From: Serinibacter salmoneus
GTDB lineage: Bacteria; Actinomycetota; Actinomycetes; Actinomycetales; Beutenbergiaceae
Direction: 5' to 3'
Length of the DNA stretch: 64,000 nt
Assembly (NCBI RefSeq): GCF_002563925.1
Contig: NZ_PDJD01000001.1
Span: 724,973 to 788,972, forward strand
Shown here: piece by piece, positions 1 to 8,171 of the stretch
Layout: every line of letters begins with the position of its first letter
Position numbering within the stretch: the stretch's first letter is position 1
Notes under the pieces: generated by a model
Database searches by the model: none
Seen by the model: only the letters and a program-made list of their open reading frames with translations
What the model was told of the DNA's origin: nothing
Translations under genes and position numbers: made by a program

Positions 1-948
1 TTCCTGGTGCACGTGGGCGCCGGGAAGTCGCAGGTGGTGGCCCTGACCGGCGTGCTGGCCAGCACCCTGTTCCTGGCCACCCCGCTGGTGTTCGGCGCGC
101 TCTCGGGCGTGGTCTGTGAGCGCGTGGGCATCGTGAACATCGCGATCGAGGGCCAGCTGCTCGCCGGCGCCTTCCTCGCCGCGGTGGTCGGCTCCATCAC
201 CGCCAGCGCCTACGTCGGCCTGATCGCCGCGCCCATCGCCGGCGCCCTGGTCGGCCTGATCCTCGCGATCTTCTCGATCCGCTACATGGTCGACCAGATC
301 ATCGTCGGTGTGGTGCTGAACGTGCTGGTCATCGGCCTGACGGGGTTCTTCTACTCCACCGTGCTGACCGAGTTGGACGGGTTCAACGACCGCACCCAGC
401 TGCCGACCATCCCGATCCCGCTGCTCTCGGAGATCCCGGTGCTCGGGCCGGTGCTGTTCCGCCAGAACCTGCTGGTCTACCTGCTGTACGTGCTCGTGAT
501 CGGCCTGCAGATCATGGTGTTCCGCTCCAAGTGGGGGCTGCGGCTACGCGCCGTGGGTGAGCACCCCAAGGCCGCGGACACCGTGGGCATCAACGTCAAC
601 CGCACCCGGTTCCGCAACACCCTGGTGGGGGGCGCGATCGCCGGCCTCGGTGGCGCGTACTTCACGGTGGCCTCCGGGCTGGCGTTCGGCAAGGAGATGA
701 CGGCCGGTCGAGGGTTCATCGCCCTGGCGGCGATGATCCTGGGTCGCTGGAGCCCCAAGGGCGCCCTGGCCGCCGCGATCCTGTTCGGGTTCGCGGAGAA
801 CCTCAGCCAGTTGCTGCCGACCATGGGCGTGTCGATCAACTCCAACCTGCTGCTGACGATCCCGTACGTGGTGACGATCTTCGCGGTGGCCGGCTTCGCC
901 GGCAAGGTGCGCGCACCCGCCGCCGAGAACACCCCGTACGTGAAGTGA
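1..948 (+). CDS. Nucleoside-type ABC transporter permease (5' end outside the window)
   Basis: Integral membrane subunit of a BmpA-type (YufQ/NupQ-like) ABC importer, expected to bring nucleosides into the cell. The reading frame is open from base 1, so the true start lies upstream; the visible part is about 315 residues. It is almost wholly hydrophobic, with roughly eight to nine membrane segments. The family stretch AVGEHPKAADTVGINVNRT, which lies in the cytoplasmic loop that contacts the ATPase, is followed by the GGAIAGLGGAY segment typical of branched-chain/nucleoside permeases. It overlaps cytidine deaminase by one base (TGATG) and heads a run of nucleoside salvage genes, which supports nucleosides as substrate. 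An amino-acid or sugar substrate cannot be excluded from sequence alone. Confidence 0.85.
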   Translation, partial: FLVHVGAGKSQVVALTGVLASTLFLATPLVFGALSGVVCERVGIVNIAIEGQLLAGAFLAAVVGSITASAYVGLIAAPIAGALVGLILAIFSIRYMVDQIIVGVVLNVLVIGLTGFFYSTVLTELDGFNDRTQLPTIPIPLLSEIPVLGPVLFRQNLLVYLLYVLVIGLQIMVFRSKWGLRLRAVGEHPKAADTVGINVNRTRFRNTLVGGAIAGLGGAYFTVASGLAFGKEMTAGRGFIALAAMILGRWSPKGALAAAILFGFAENLSQLLPTMGVSINSNLLLTIPYVVTIFAVAGFAGKVRAPAAENTPYVK

Positions 949-1472
949 TGACCAGCGAACACGACGCTGCCGGGGGCGGGTCCGCGCCCACTCCCGGCAG
1001 CGGGGCGGGCGAGCGATCCGCCATCGACTGGGAGGCACTGCGCACCCGGGCCCGCGAGGTGATGACCCGCGCCTACGTGCCCTACTCCCGCTACCCGGTG
1101 GGGGCGGCGGCGCTGGTGGACGACGGCCGGATCGTGGCGGGCTGCAACGTGGAGAACGCCGGCTACGGCGTGACCCTGTGCGCCGAGTGCGGCCTGGTCT
1201 CCGACCTGGTCTCCGGCGGCGGGGGCCGCCTGGTGGCCTTCACCTGCGTGGACTCCCGCGGGCAGACCATCGCCCCGTGCGGGCGGTGCCGGCAGCTGCT
1301 GTGGGAGCACGGCGGCCCGGAGTTGCTCGTGGAGACCGCATGGGCCGGGATCATCCCGATGAGTGAGGTGCTACCCGGCGCGTTCGGGCCGTGGGACCTC
1401 GAGGCGGGCACGCTGGCCGATCCCAGCACGCCGGCCGCAACCGACAACGAGAAGGAGACCCCTCATGGCTGA
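948..1472 (+). CDS. cdd: Cytidine deaminase
   Basis: Hydrolytic deamination of cytidine and deoxycytidine to uridine and deoxyuridine in pyrimidine salvage. The 174-residue protein carries the substrate loop CNVENAGYG, then the zinc and proton-shuttle motif CAE and the second zinc motif PCGRCRQ. The Cys-Ala-Glu form with three cysteines is that of the homotetrameric enzymes. There is a roughly 25-residue Gly/Pro/Ser-rich N-terminal extension before the core. ATG at 948 overlaps the permease stop; a GTG at 945 is the alternative. The 3' end overlaps the deoA start, so translation of permease, cdd and deoA is probably coupled. Confidence 0.95.
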   Translation: MTSEHDAAGGGSAPTPGSGAGERSAIDWEALRTRAREVMTRAYVPYSRYPVGAAALVDDGRIVAGCNVENAGYGVTLCAECGLVSDLVSGGGGRLVAFTCVDSRGQTIAPCGRCRQLLWEHGGPELLVETAWAGIIPMSEVLPGAFGPWDLEAGTLADPSTPAATDNEKETPHG

Positions 1473-2760
1473 GGCATTCGACGCCGTCGACATCATCCGC
1501 ACCAAGCGCGACGGCGGTGAACTCTCCGACCCGCAGATCGCCTGGGTGATCGACGCCTATGTGCGTGGCGTGGTGGCGGAGGAACAGATGTCCGCCCTGG
1601 CGATGGCGATCCTGCTGCGCGGGATGGGCCGGCGGGAGATCGCCTCCTGGACCACGGCGATGATCGCCAGCGGTGAGCGCATGGACTTCTCCGGCCTGCG
1701 CCGCCGCACGGTGGACAAGCACTCCACCGGTGGGGTGGGGGACAAGATCACCCTGCCGCTCGCGCCGCTCGTGGCCACCTTCGACGTGGCGGTCCCGCAG
1801 CTGTCCGGGCGGGGACTGGGTCACACCGGCGGCACCCTGGACAAGCTCGAATCCATCCCGGGCTGGCGCGCCGCGCTGAGCAACGAGGAGATGATGGCGC
1901 AGCTCGACGGCGTGGGTGCCGTGATCTGCCAGGCCGGTTCCGGGCTGGCGCCCGCCGACCGCCGGCTGTACGCGCTGCGTGACGTGACCGGCACCGTGGA
2001 GGCGATCCCGCTGATCGCCTCCTCGATCATGAGCAAGAAGATCGCCGAGGGCACCGCCGCCCTGGTGCTGGATGTCAAGGTCGGGTCCGGGGCGTTCATG
2101 AAGGACCTGTCCCAGGCGCGCGAGCTCGCGCAGACCATGGTGGACCTCGGCACGGACGCCGGGGTGGACACCCGGGCGCTGCTGACCGACATGTCCACGC
2201 CGCTGGGCCTGACCGCCGGGAACGCGCTGGAGGTGCGCGAGTCCCTGGAGGTGCTCGCCGGGGGTGGGCCCGCCGATGTGGTGGACCTGACGGTGGCGCT
2301 CGCGCAGGAGATGCTCGACGCCGCAGGTAAGCCGGGCGTGGACGTGCGGGCGGCGCTGGCCGATGGTCGGGCGATGGACACCTGGCGGGCCATGATCGCC
2401 GCGCAGGGCGGGGACCCCGATGCCCCGCTCCCGACGGCGAAGCACACCGAGCAGGTCCTCGCGCCCGCAGATGGGGTGCTGGTGGGCCTGGACGCCCTGG
2501 CGGTCGGGGTCGCGGCGTGGCGCCTGGGCGCGGGACGCGCCCGCCGGGAGGACGAGGTGCAGGCCGGCGCCGGGGTGGAGTTGCACGCCAAGCCGGGCGC
2601 CACAGTGCGCGCCGGTGAGGTGCTGATGACCCTGCACACCGATACCCCGGAGCGCTTCGATCGGGCCCGCGAGATCCTCACCGATGCGGCTACGATTGCT
2701 CCCGCGGGTTCGAGGCCCGGCACCGGCGAGGGGGTTGTGCTCGAGCGCATCGCCGGGTGA
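1465..2760 (+). CDS. deoA: Thymidine phosphorylase (pyrimidine-nucleoside phosphorylase)
   Basis: Phosphorolysis of thymidine or deoxyuridine to base and deoxyribose-1-phosphate. The 431-residue length is usual for the family. Seen in order: the helical N-terminal domain, the phosphate-binding KHSTGGVGDKIT motif, the family signature beginning SGRGLGHTGGTLDKLE, the substrate segment LIASSIMSKKIAEG, and a C-terminal alpha/beta domain with GAGRARREDEV. ATG at 1465 is preceded by GAAGGAGA at 1451-1458 and lies inside the end of cdd. A longer upstream reading frame exists but only shadows cdd. The product complements cdd: deaminated nucleosides are split here. Confidence 0.95.
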   Translation: MAEAFDAVDIIRTKRDGGELSDPQIAWVIDAYVRGVVAEEQMSALAMAILLRGMGRREIASWTTAMIASGERMDFSGLRRRTVDKHSTGGVGDKITLPLAPLVATFDVAVPQLSGRGLGHTGGTLDKLESIPGWRAALSNEEMMAQLDGVGAVICQAGSGLAPADRRLYALRDVTGTVEAIPLIASSIMSKKIAEGTAALVLDVKVGSGAFMKDLSQARELAQTMVDLGTDAGVDTRALLTDMSTPLGLTAGNALEVRESLEVLAGGGPADVVDLTVALAQEMLDAAGKPGVDVRAALADGRAMDTWRAMIAAQGGDPDAPLPTAKHTEQVLAPADGVLVGLDALAVGVAAWRLGAGRARREDEVQAGAGVELHAKPGATVRAGEVLMTLHTDTPERFDRAREILTDAATIAPAGSRPGTGEGVVLERIAG

Positions 2761-2800
2761 CCTCGACCGTGCCGCCCAGTGACCCCCCGGAGGAGGCTCC

Positions 2801-3373
2801 GTGAACATCTTCGGCGATGCGCAGGAGACGCCGACCGACCAAGCACCCGCCGTCCTGGTGGTCTGCACCGGGAACATCTGCCGCTCACCCGCGGGTGAGT
2901 TGCTGCTGCAGCACGCCACCGGGCCGGCCGTGAGCGTCGCGTCGGCGGGCACGCAGGGCCTTCCCAAGGCCCGGGTGCACCCGCGGATGGGGGAGTTGCT
3001 CGCGCGTGATGCGATCGTGAGCGAGAAGTTCCGTTCCCGGCGGATCCGCCCGGAGATGGCCGAGGGTGCGCTCCTGGTGCTCACCGCCACCCGTGAGCAC
3101 CGCGCAGCGGTGTTGCGGGAGGCACCCCGGGTGCTCAACCGCACGTTCACGATCAAGGAGTTCGCGGCGCTGCTCGCGCTGGAGGAGGTGCACGGCGGCG
3201 GGCGCTCCCTGGTGCGCTCCGCGGCCGTGCACCGTGCCCGCTGCCCGTTGCGCGATGACGAGCTCGACATCGAGGACCCGATCGGTCAGGACCGCGAGGT
3301 GTTCGAGCGCGTGTACCTGGAGATCAAGGCGGCGATGCGGCCCATCGCGGCGGCACTCGCCCCGCAGGTCTGA
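2801..3373 (+). CDS. Low-molecular-weight protein-tyrosine phosphatase
   Basis: Cytoplasmic phosphatase of the LMW-PTP/arsenate-reductase fold. The active-site loop VCTGNICRSP (C-x5-R-S) is near residue 25, and the general-acid aspartate is in IEDPIGQD near the C-terminus. The 190-residue protein is longer than the usual roughly 150-160. GTG at 2801 follows a strong GGAGGAGG (2789-2796). It sits 40 bases after deoA and is probably cotranscribed with it. In polysaccharide systems such enzymes dephosphorylate BY-kinases, and a BY-kinase is encoded 24 kb away; a partnership is possible but not shown by proximity. Confidence 0.88.
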   Translation: MNIFGDAQETPTDQAPAVLVVCTGNICRSPAGELLLQHATGPAVSVASAGTQGLPKARVHPRMGELLARDAIVSEKFRSRRIRPEMAEGALLVLTATREHRAAVLREAPRVLNRTFTIKEFAALLALEEVHGGGRSLVRSAAVHRARCPLRDDELDIEDPIGQDREVFERVYLEIKAAMRPIAAALAPQV

Positions 3374-3431
3374 GCAGTCAGGCGGCGCCCCGGAACGCTC
3401 CCGCCGCGCAGCGCGCAGCGCTGGCCCGCCG

Positions 3432-3437
3432 TAGTCT
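3432..3437 (+). promoter_or_regulatory. Extended -10 box TAGTCT, leaderless start
   Basis: TAGTCT is followed by six bases and then the ATG at 3444. This spacing puts the transcription start at or next to the start codon. Confidence 0.5.
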
Positions 3438-3443
3438 GAGGGG

Positions 3444-4328
3444 ATGCCGCGACGTCTCACCCTGTCCTCCGCACGGGCTCTGCTGGTCGCGCTGGGCGTG
3501 GGGGAGCGCCGCCTGCCCACGGCGCCACCGGCCGCCCCCGCCGCGCGTGACACCGCCTCGGTGCGCCGCAGCGCTCTCGCGCCACCGCAGCGACGCCTGG
3601 CGGTGAACCTGACCCGCAGTTCGCGGGTGGGTCCGCTGCGCTGGTCGGAGACGCTCGTCGCGCAGACCACACCGCAGACCTGCGGGGCGAGCAGCCTGCT
3701 GCTGCTCGCCGCCCTCGGTGACCCGGTGCTGGCCGCGTGGCTGACCACGGGGCGCCGGATCGGGTCCCAGCCTCCGCCCGAGCTCGCCCGGCTGCCCCTG
3801 GCGCAGCTGGAGGCACCGAGTGTGCAGGAGCGCATCGCCGTCGCCGAACGTCGCGTGTTCGAGCAGGTCCGCTCTCGCGCGCTCGGCCCGTTCTCCTGGC
3901 CGGCGAGGTGGGGGACCCCGCCGTGGGCAGCGGCACGTCAGGCCCGCTATCCCGGAGTGACCTACCGGCACACCCCGGTGAACGATCGGGACGTGGCGCA
4001 GGCTCGCACGATCCTGCAGGCGGTCAAGGCCGCGACCCGCGCTGGGATCCCGGTGCTGCTGTACACCGGCGGCGATCTGAGTTCCTCCCCGGCCGCGGCC
4101 CTTCCCCGGCACGTGGTGCTCGCGCTGCCGTGGCGGCGTGACCTGCCGAGCCTGCGGATCTTCGAGCCCGGCAGCGGCCGGATCCGTGAGGTGACGGTGG
4201 AGTCGCTGCTGGCGCGGGAGCGCCCGATGGCGGCGCTGGGGAACTGGACCCACGTGGTCTGGGCCGTGCTGCCCTCCTCGGTGTTCCCCGGGGGCGAGGC
4301 GCCGGGCGGGGAACGCGGCAGCGAGTAG
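3444..4328 (+). CDS. Unknown protein, possible C39/papain-like cysteine peptidase fold
   Basis: 294 residues, not recognised as a named family. A candidate catalytic core is visible. QTTPQTCGASSLLLLAAL (residues about 76-93) resembles the Q-x-x-x-x-C-G-x-x-S start of C39-like and BtrH-like papain folds. A histidine lies in PRHVVLAL (about 215-222), followed by an acidic turn IFEPGSGR. This Cys-His-acid order fits a cysteine peptidase or a structurally related non-catalytic protein. No signal peptide or clear membrane segment is seen, and the N-terminus is Arg/Ala/Pro-rich. The start is supported by the TAGTCT box six bases upstream. It lies between nucleoside salvage genes, but nothing in it suggests nucleotide chemistry. 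Confidence 0.6.
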   Translation: MPRRLTLSSARALLVALGVGERRLPTAPPAAPAARDTASVRRSALAPPQRRLAVNLTRSSRVGPLRWSETLVAQTTPQTCGASSLLLLAALGDPVLAAWLTTGRRIGSQPPPELARLPLAQLEAPSVQERIAVAERRVFEQVRSRALGPFSWPARWGTPPWAAARQARYPGVTYRHTPVNDRDVAQARTILQAVKAATRAGIPVLLYTGGDLSSSPAAALPRHVVLALPWRRDLPSLRIFEPGSGRIREVTVESLLARERPMAALGNWTHVVWAVLPSSVFPGGEAPGGERGSE

Positions 4329-4331
4329 CGT
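4326..4331 (+). promoter_or_regulatory. Extended -10 box TAGCGT before add
   Basis: TAGCGT ends seven bases before the ATG at 4339 and overlaps the stop codon of the preceding gene. It fits a leaderless transcript starting at add. Confidence 0.45.
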
Positions 4332-4338
4332 GGTGCCC

Positions 4339-5457
4339 ATGACCGACGACGCCGCCGACTTCACCCCCGCCCCCGCCCTGACCGAGCACATGATCGCCCA
4401 CCTGCCGAAGGTGTCGCTGCACGATCACCTCGATGGCGGGCTGCGGCCGCAGACCCTGCTGGAGCTCGCGGAGGAGGTGGGGCACACCCTGCCCACCACG
4501 GACGTGAACGCGCTCGGTGAGTGGTTCGTGGAGGCTGCGGACTCCGGTTCCCTGCCGCGCTACCTGGAGACGTTCGATCACACGATCGCGGTGATGCAGA
4601 CCCGCGAGGGGCTGCGGCGCGTGGCGCGGGACGCCGTGGTGGACCTCGCGGCGGACGGCGTGGTGTACGGCGAGTTGCGGTACGCCCCGGAGCAGCACAC
4701 CCAGCGCGGGCTGTCCCTGCAGGAGGTCGTGGACGCCGTGCAGCAGGGACTGGACGACGGCGTGGCCGACGCGCAGGAGGACGGCCGCACCATCACGGTG
4801 GGCACGTTGATCACCGCGATGCGGCAGGCGGACCGCTCGCCCGAGATCGCCAGGCTGGCGCTGGACAACCGGGACCGCGGCGTGGTCGGCTTCGACATCG
4901 CGGGGCCGGAGGCCGGGTTCCTCCCCACGCTGCACCGGGAGGCCTTCGAGTTGCTGCGGGCGGAGAACTTCCCCGTGACGATCCACGCCGGGGAGGCCGA
5001 CGGCGCAGCCTCCATCTGGGAGGCCCTGCAGATGGGCGCGCTGCGGCTGGGGCACGGGGTGCGGATCATCGAGGATGTCACCGTGCAGGAGGGTTCCGAG
5101 GGCGCTGTGCAGGTCGGCAGGCTCGCGCAGTGGGTGCTGGACCGCCAGATCCCCCTCGAGGTGGCGCCCAGCTCGAACCTGCAGACCGGCGTGGCGTCCG
5201 CGATCGCGACGCACCCGGTGACGCGGCTGCGGGACCTGGGCTTCGCCGTCACGATCAACACCGACAACCGGCTGATGTCCGGCACCACGCTGAGCCGCGA
5301 AATGACGCTGCTGGCCGCGGAGTCGGACTGGACGTTGGATGACCTGGAGGCCGCCACGCTCACGGCCGCGTTCGCGGGGTTCGCCCACCGGGACGTGCTC
5401 GAGCGGATCGTGGCGGAGCAGATCCTCCCGGGCTACGACGCGGCACGCGAGGCGTGA
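4339..5457 (+). CDS. add: Adenosine deaminase
   Basis: Converts adenosine and deoxyadenosine to inosine and deoxyinosine. The 372-residue length is normal. Zinc-site motifs of the amidohydrolase fold are visible in order: SLHDHLDGG (His-x-His) near residue 20, the substrate glutamate in TIHAGEADG, LGHGVRI, the APSSNLQTG loop, and TINTDNRLMSG with the catalytic aspartates. The ATG at 4339 is preferred over GTG 4330 because a -10 box is placed for leaderless initiation there. Convergent with pnp, whose product acts next on inosine, so the two form a purine salvage pair. Confidence 0.95.
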   Translation: MTDDAADFTPAPALTEHMIAHLPKVSLHDHLDGGLRPQTLLELAEEVGHTLPTTDVNALGEWFVEAADSGSLPRYLETFDHTIAVMQTREGLRRVARDAVVDLAADGVVYGELRYAPEQHTQRGLSLQEVVDAVQQGLDDGVADAQEDGRTITVGTLITAMRQADRSPEIARLALDNRDRGVVGFDIAGPEAGFLPTLHREAFELLRAENFPVTIHAGEADGAASIWEALQMGALRLGHGVRIIEDVTVQEGSEGAVQVGRLAQWVLDRQIPLEVAPSSNLQTGVASAIATHPVTRLRDLGFAVTINTDNRLMSGTTLSREMTLLAAESDWTLDDLEAATLTAAFAGFAHRDVLERIVAEQILPGYDAAREA

Positions 5458-5484
5458 CCCGTCCCCGGGTCAGCCCTCCGGGCT
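5456..5484. terminator. Tandem short hairpins between convergent add and pnp
   Basis: GACCCG-TCCC-CGGGTC (5456-5471) is directly followed by AGCCC-TCC-GGGCT (5472-5484). The short GC stems without a T-tract lie in the convergent gap. A weak bidirectional terminator is plausible. Confidence 0.35.
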
Positions 5485-5555
5485 GAGAAGGCTGGTGCCG
5501 AGGCCATCGGTTCGTTTCAGCACCGAACCGGATCTGCTCCGGCAGACCTGGGCTG

Positions 5556-6428
5556 TTACAGAGCGCGCACGATCGCCGCCAGGAGAGCGGCGATGCGCGG
5601 TGCGGCGGCGGCGCCCGCCTCCAGCACCTCGGCGTGCGAGAGCGGATCGGGGGAGATACCGGCGGCCGCGTTGGTGACCAGGGACATCCCGAGCACCTCC
5701 ATCCCGGCCTCGCGTGCCGCGATCGCCTCCAGCGCCGTGGACATCCCCACGAGGTGCCCACCGATGGTCTTGGCCATCTGCACCTCGGCCGGGGTCTCGT
5801 AGTGCGGCCCGCGGAACTGCACGTACACACCCTCGGGCAGGCTCGGGTCCACGGTGCGGGCGAGGTCACGCAGCCGGCGGGAGTACAGATCGGTGAGGTC
5901 CACGAACGTGGCGCCCTCGAGGGGGCTGTCCGCCGTGAGATTGATGTGGTCGTTGATGAGCACCGTGGTACCCGGCTCCCACTCCGGCACGAGGCCGCCG
6001 CAGCCGTTGGTGAGCACCACGGTGGAGGCGCCCGCGGCGGCGGCGGTGCGCATGCCGTGCGCGACCCGGCGCACGCCCTTGCCCTCGTAGTAGTGGGTGC
6101 GGGCGCCGATCACCAGGGCGTAGCGGTCGTGCCCGTAGGCGCCCTCACCGGTCTCGGAGGACTCGTCGTGGTCGATGCGGATCGAGCGGATCGTGCCGCC
6201 GTGGCCGGCCACACCGGAGGCGGAGAAACCGGCGATCTCAGCGGCGGGGATCTCCGCCACGACCTCGCCGAGCATCTCGGCGGCGCCGCCCCAGCCGGAA
6301 CCGAGCACCAGTGCCACATCATGCTTGGTCACACCGGTGGCCGCAGCGATCTGATGTGCCGCCTTCTTCGCGACGTCGAAGGGCGAGGTGGTGGGGTCGT
6401 CGAGGCCGTCGGGCGTGTGCGTGCTCAC
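5556..6428 (-). CDS. punA: Purine-nucleoside phosphorylase
   Basis: Phosphorolysis of inosine and guanosine to base and ribose-1-phosphate; trimeric class II PNP/MTAP type. The 290-residue protein shows the phosphate loop LGSGWGG, the THYYEG motif, TNGCGGL, the base-binding FRGPHYETPAEVQM and VGMSTALEAIAA, and LVTNAAAGI. GTG at 6428 is chosen because TACGGT lies six bases upstream and a longer frame upstream has no family similarity. The symbol could equally be deoD by local usage. Confidence 0.93.
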   Translation of the reverse strand: MSTHTPDGLDDPTTSPFDVAKKAAHQIAAATGVTKHDVALVLGSGWGGAAEMLGEVVAEIPAAEIAGFSASGVAGHGGTIRSIRIDHDESSETGEGAYGHDRYALVIGARTHYYEGKGVRRVAHGMRTAAAAGASTVVLTNGCGGLVPEWEPGTTVLINDHINLTADSPLEGATFVDLTDLYSRRLRDLARTVDPSLPEGVYVQFRGPHYETPAEVQMAKTIGGHLVGMSTALEAIAAREAGMEVLGMSLVTNAAAGISPDPLSHAEVLEAGAAAAPRIAALLAAIVRAL

Positions 6429-6434
6429 CGGGTC

Positions 6435-6440
6435 ACCGTA
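6435..6440 (-). promoter_or_regulatory. -10 box TACGGT, leaderless start of the PNP gene
   Basis: On the minus strand TACGGT is followed by six bases and the GTG at 6428. No Shine-Dalgarno is visible. Confidence 0.45.
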
Positions 6441-6545
6441 GCGCGTGCGCGCCGGTGCACGCGCGCGTGCGGTACATAGGCGGGGCATAGGCGCTGGCCG
6501 GTGCGGCGGTGGCAGGCACGGCCGTTGACGCGGGAGACTGGGCTC

Positions 6546-8042
6546 ATGACGGCACACCCTGGCGAGAAGACGAACCCGGCCGACGGCGTGGAGCCCTCGG
6601 GGGGAGACGGGCAGGTTCCCGCGGCGCCCGGCAGCGGGGCGTCGCCCACCCGGCGCGGTAGCCGCGTGGTGGTCCTCGGTGGGGGGCCGGGCGGCTACGA
6701 GGCTGCGCTGGTGGCGCGGCAGCTCGACGCCGAGGTCACACTCATCGAGCGCAACGGGATCGGGGGTGCGGCGGTCCTCACCGATGTGGTGCCCTCGAAG
6801 TCCCTCATCGCCTCGGCGAACATGGTCGCCAAGACCGAGGTGGCCGAGTGGATGGGGATCTCTCGCGGGCAGCCGCAGAGCGGGCTCGAGGTGGACCTGG
6901 CTCGCCTGAACGATCAGGTGCTCACCCTGGCGCATCAGCAGTCGGCCGATATCCGCGCGAACCTGGAGCGCGCCGGGATCGAGGTGGTGGACGGCGAGGG
7001 GCGGCTCCTCGCCCCGGACCGGGTGGCGGTGACCACCCCCGGGCGGGAGCGGGAGTTTCCCGCCGAGGTGGTGCTCCTCGCCACCGGGGCGTCACCGCGG
7101 GTGCTCCCGACCGCGGTGCCGGACGGTGAGCGCATCCTGACCTGGACGCAGTTGTATCGCCTGCGGGAACTGCCGGAGCGACTCATCGTGGTGGGTTCAG
7201 GCGTGACGGGTGCGGAGTTCGCGAACGCCTACGGGGCGCTGGGGTGTGACGTGGTGCTGGTCTCCAGCCGTGATCGTGTGCTGCCGGGGGAGGACGGCGA
7301 TGCGGCCGAGCTCATCGAGGGCGCCTTCCGGCGCCGCGGCATGGAGGTGTTGAGCCGGTCGCGTGCGGCGGCGGTGGAACGCCGCGGTGAGGGTGTGGTG
7401 GTGACGCTGGAGGACGGCCGTGAGGTCGAGGGTTCGCACTGCCTGGTGGCGGTGGGCGGCGTGCCGAACACTGCTGGCCTGGGGTTGGAGGAGGCGGGTG
7501 TGGCGCTCGCGCCGAGCGGCCACATCACGGTGGACCGGGTCTCGCGTACCACCGTGCGCGGCGTGTACGCCGCGGGAGACGTGACGGGTGTGCTCCCGCT
7601 GGCCTCCGTGGCCGCGACCCAGGGGCGCATCGCGATGTGGCACGCGCTGGGTGACGCGGTGGCGCCGCTGGACGTCTCCAAGGTGCCCGCCACGGTGTTC
7701 ACCTCTCCGGAGATCGCGACGGTGGGGGTCTCGGCGGCCGATGCCGAGGCCCATGATGCCCGCGTGCGGGTGGTGCCGCTCTCGCGCAACCCGCGGGCGA
7801 AGATGATGGGCATCGAGGAGGGGTTCATCAAGGTGGTGGCGCGGCAGGGTTCCGGGTCGGTGCTGGGTGGTGTGGTGGTCAGCCCTCGGGCCAGCGAGCT
7901 GATCCACGTACTCACGCTCGCCGTGACCACGCGGTGCACGGTGGATGAACTCGCCACCACCATGACGATCTACCCCTCGCTCTCGGGGAGCATCGCCGAG
8001 GCCGCCCGTCTGTTGCATATGCCGACCTTTGGGGATGGCTGA
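6546..8042 (+). CDS. lpdA: LpdA-type NAD(P)H-quinone reductase flavoprotein
   Basis: FAD-dependent pyridine nucleotide-disulfide oxidoreductase fold, 498 residues. After a roughly 38-residue disordered N-terminus come the FAD dinucleotide fold VVLGGGPGGYEAA, the second nucleotide fold VVGSGVTGAEFA, the FAD-contact motif YAAGDVTG, and the dimerisation domain starting VPATVFTSPEIATVG. At the usual redox disulfide position the sequence reads GIGGAAVLTDVVPSKS, with no cysteine. This excludes dihydrolipoamide dehydrogenase activity and fits the LpdA subgroup that reduces quinones. ATG at 6546 has GGGAG nine bases upstream. The gene is divergent from pnp. Confidence 0.88.
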   Translation: MTAHPGEKTNPADGVEPSGGDGQVPAAPGSGASPTRRGSRVVVLGGGPGGYEAALVARQLDAEVTLIERNGIGGAAVLTDVVPSKSLIASANMVAKTEVAEWMGISRGQPQSGLEVDLARLNDQVLTLAHQQSADIRANLERAGIEVVDGEGRLLAPDRVAVTTPGREREFPAEVVLLATGASPRVLPTAVPDGERILTWTQLYRLRELPERLIVVGSGVTGAEFANAYGALGCDVVLVSSRDRVLPGEDGDAAELIEGAFRRRGMEVLSRSRAAAVERRGEGVVVTLEDGREVEGSHCLVAVGGVPNTAGLGLEEAGVALAPSGHITVDRVSRTTVRGVYAAGDVTGVLPLASVAATQGRIAMWHALGDAVAPLDVSKVPATVFTSPEIATVGVSAADAEAHDARVRVVPLSRNPRAKMMGIEEGFIKVVARQGSGSVLGGVVVSPRASELIHVLTLAVTTRCTVDELATTMTIYPSLSGSIAEAARLLHMPTFGDG

Positions 8043-8171
8043 GGTCCAGAGGCGTCATGTTGCATCCATGTGACTTTTCTCCCTTCAGGGAGCGCCGTCC
8101 GCATCCATCGACTAGCGTCCTATCTGCTGAACGGTGGGGGCCACAGGCGACACGGTGAGGCGGGCTACAGG

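Noticed and set aside
1351..3270. Open frame of 639 codons on the minus strand
   Set aside because: Antisense shadow of deoA and the phosphatase gene; compositionally odd, with no recognisable domain.
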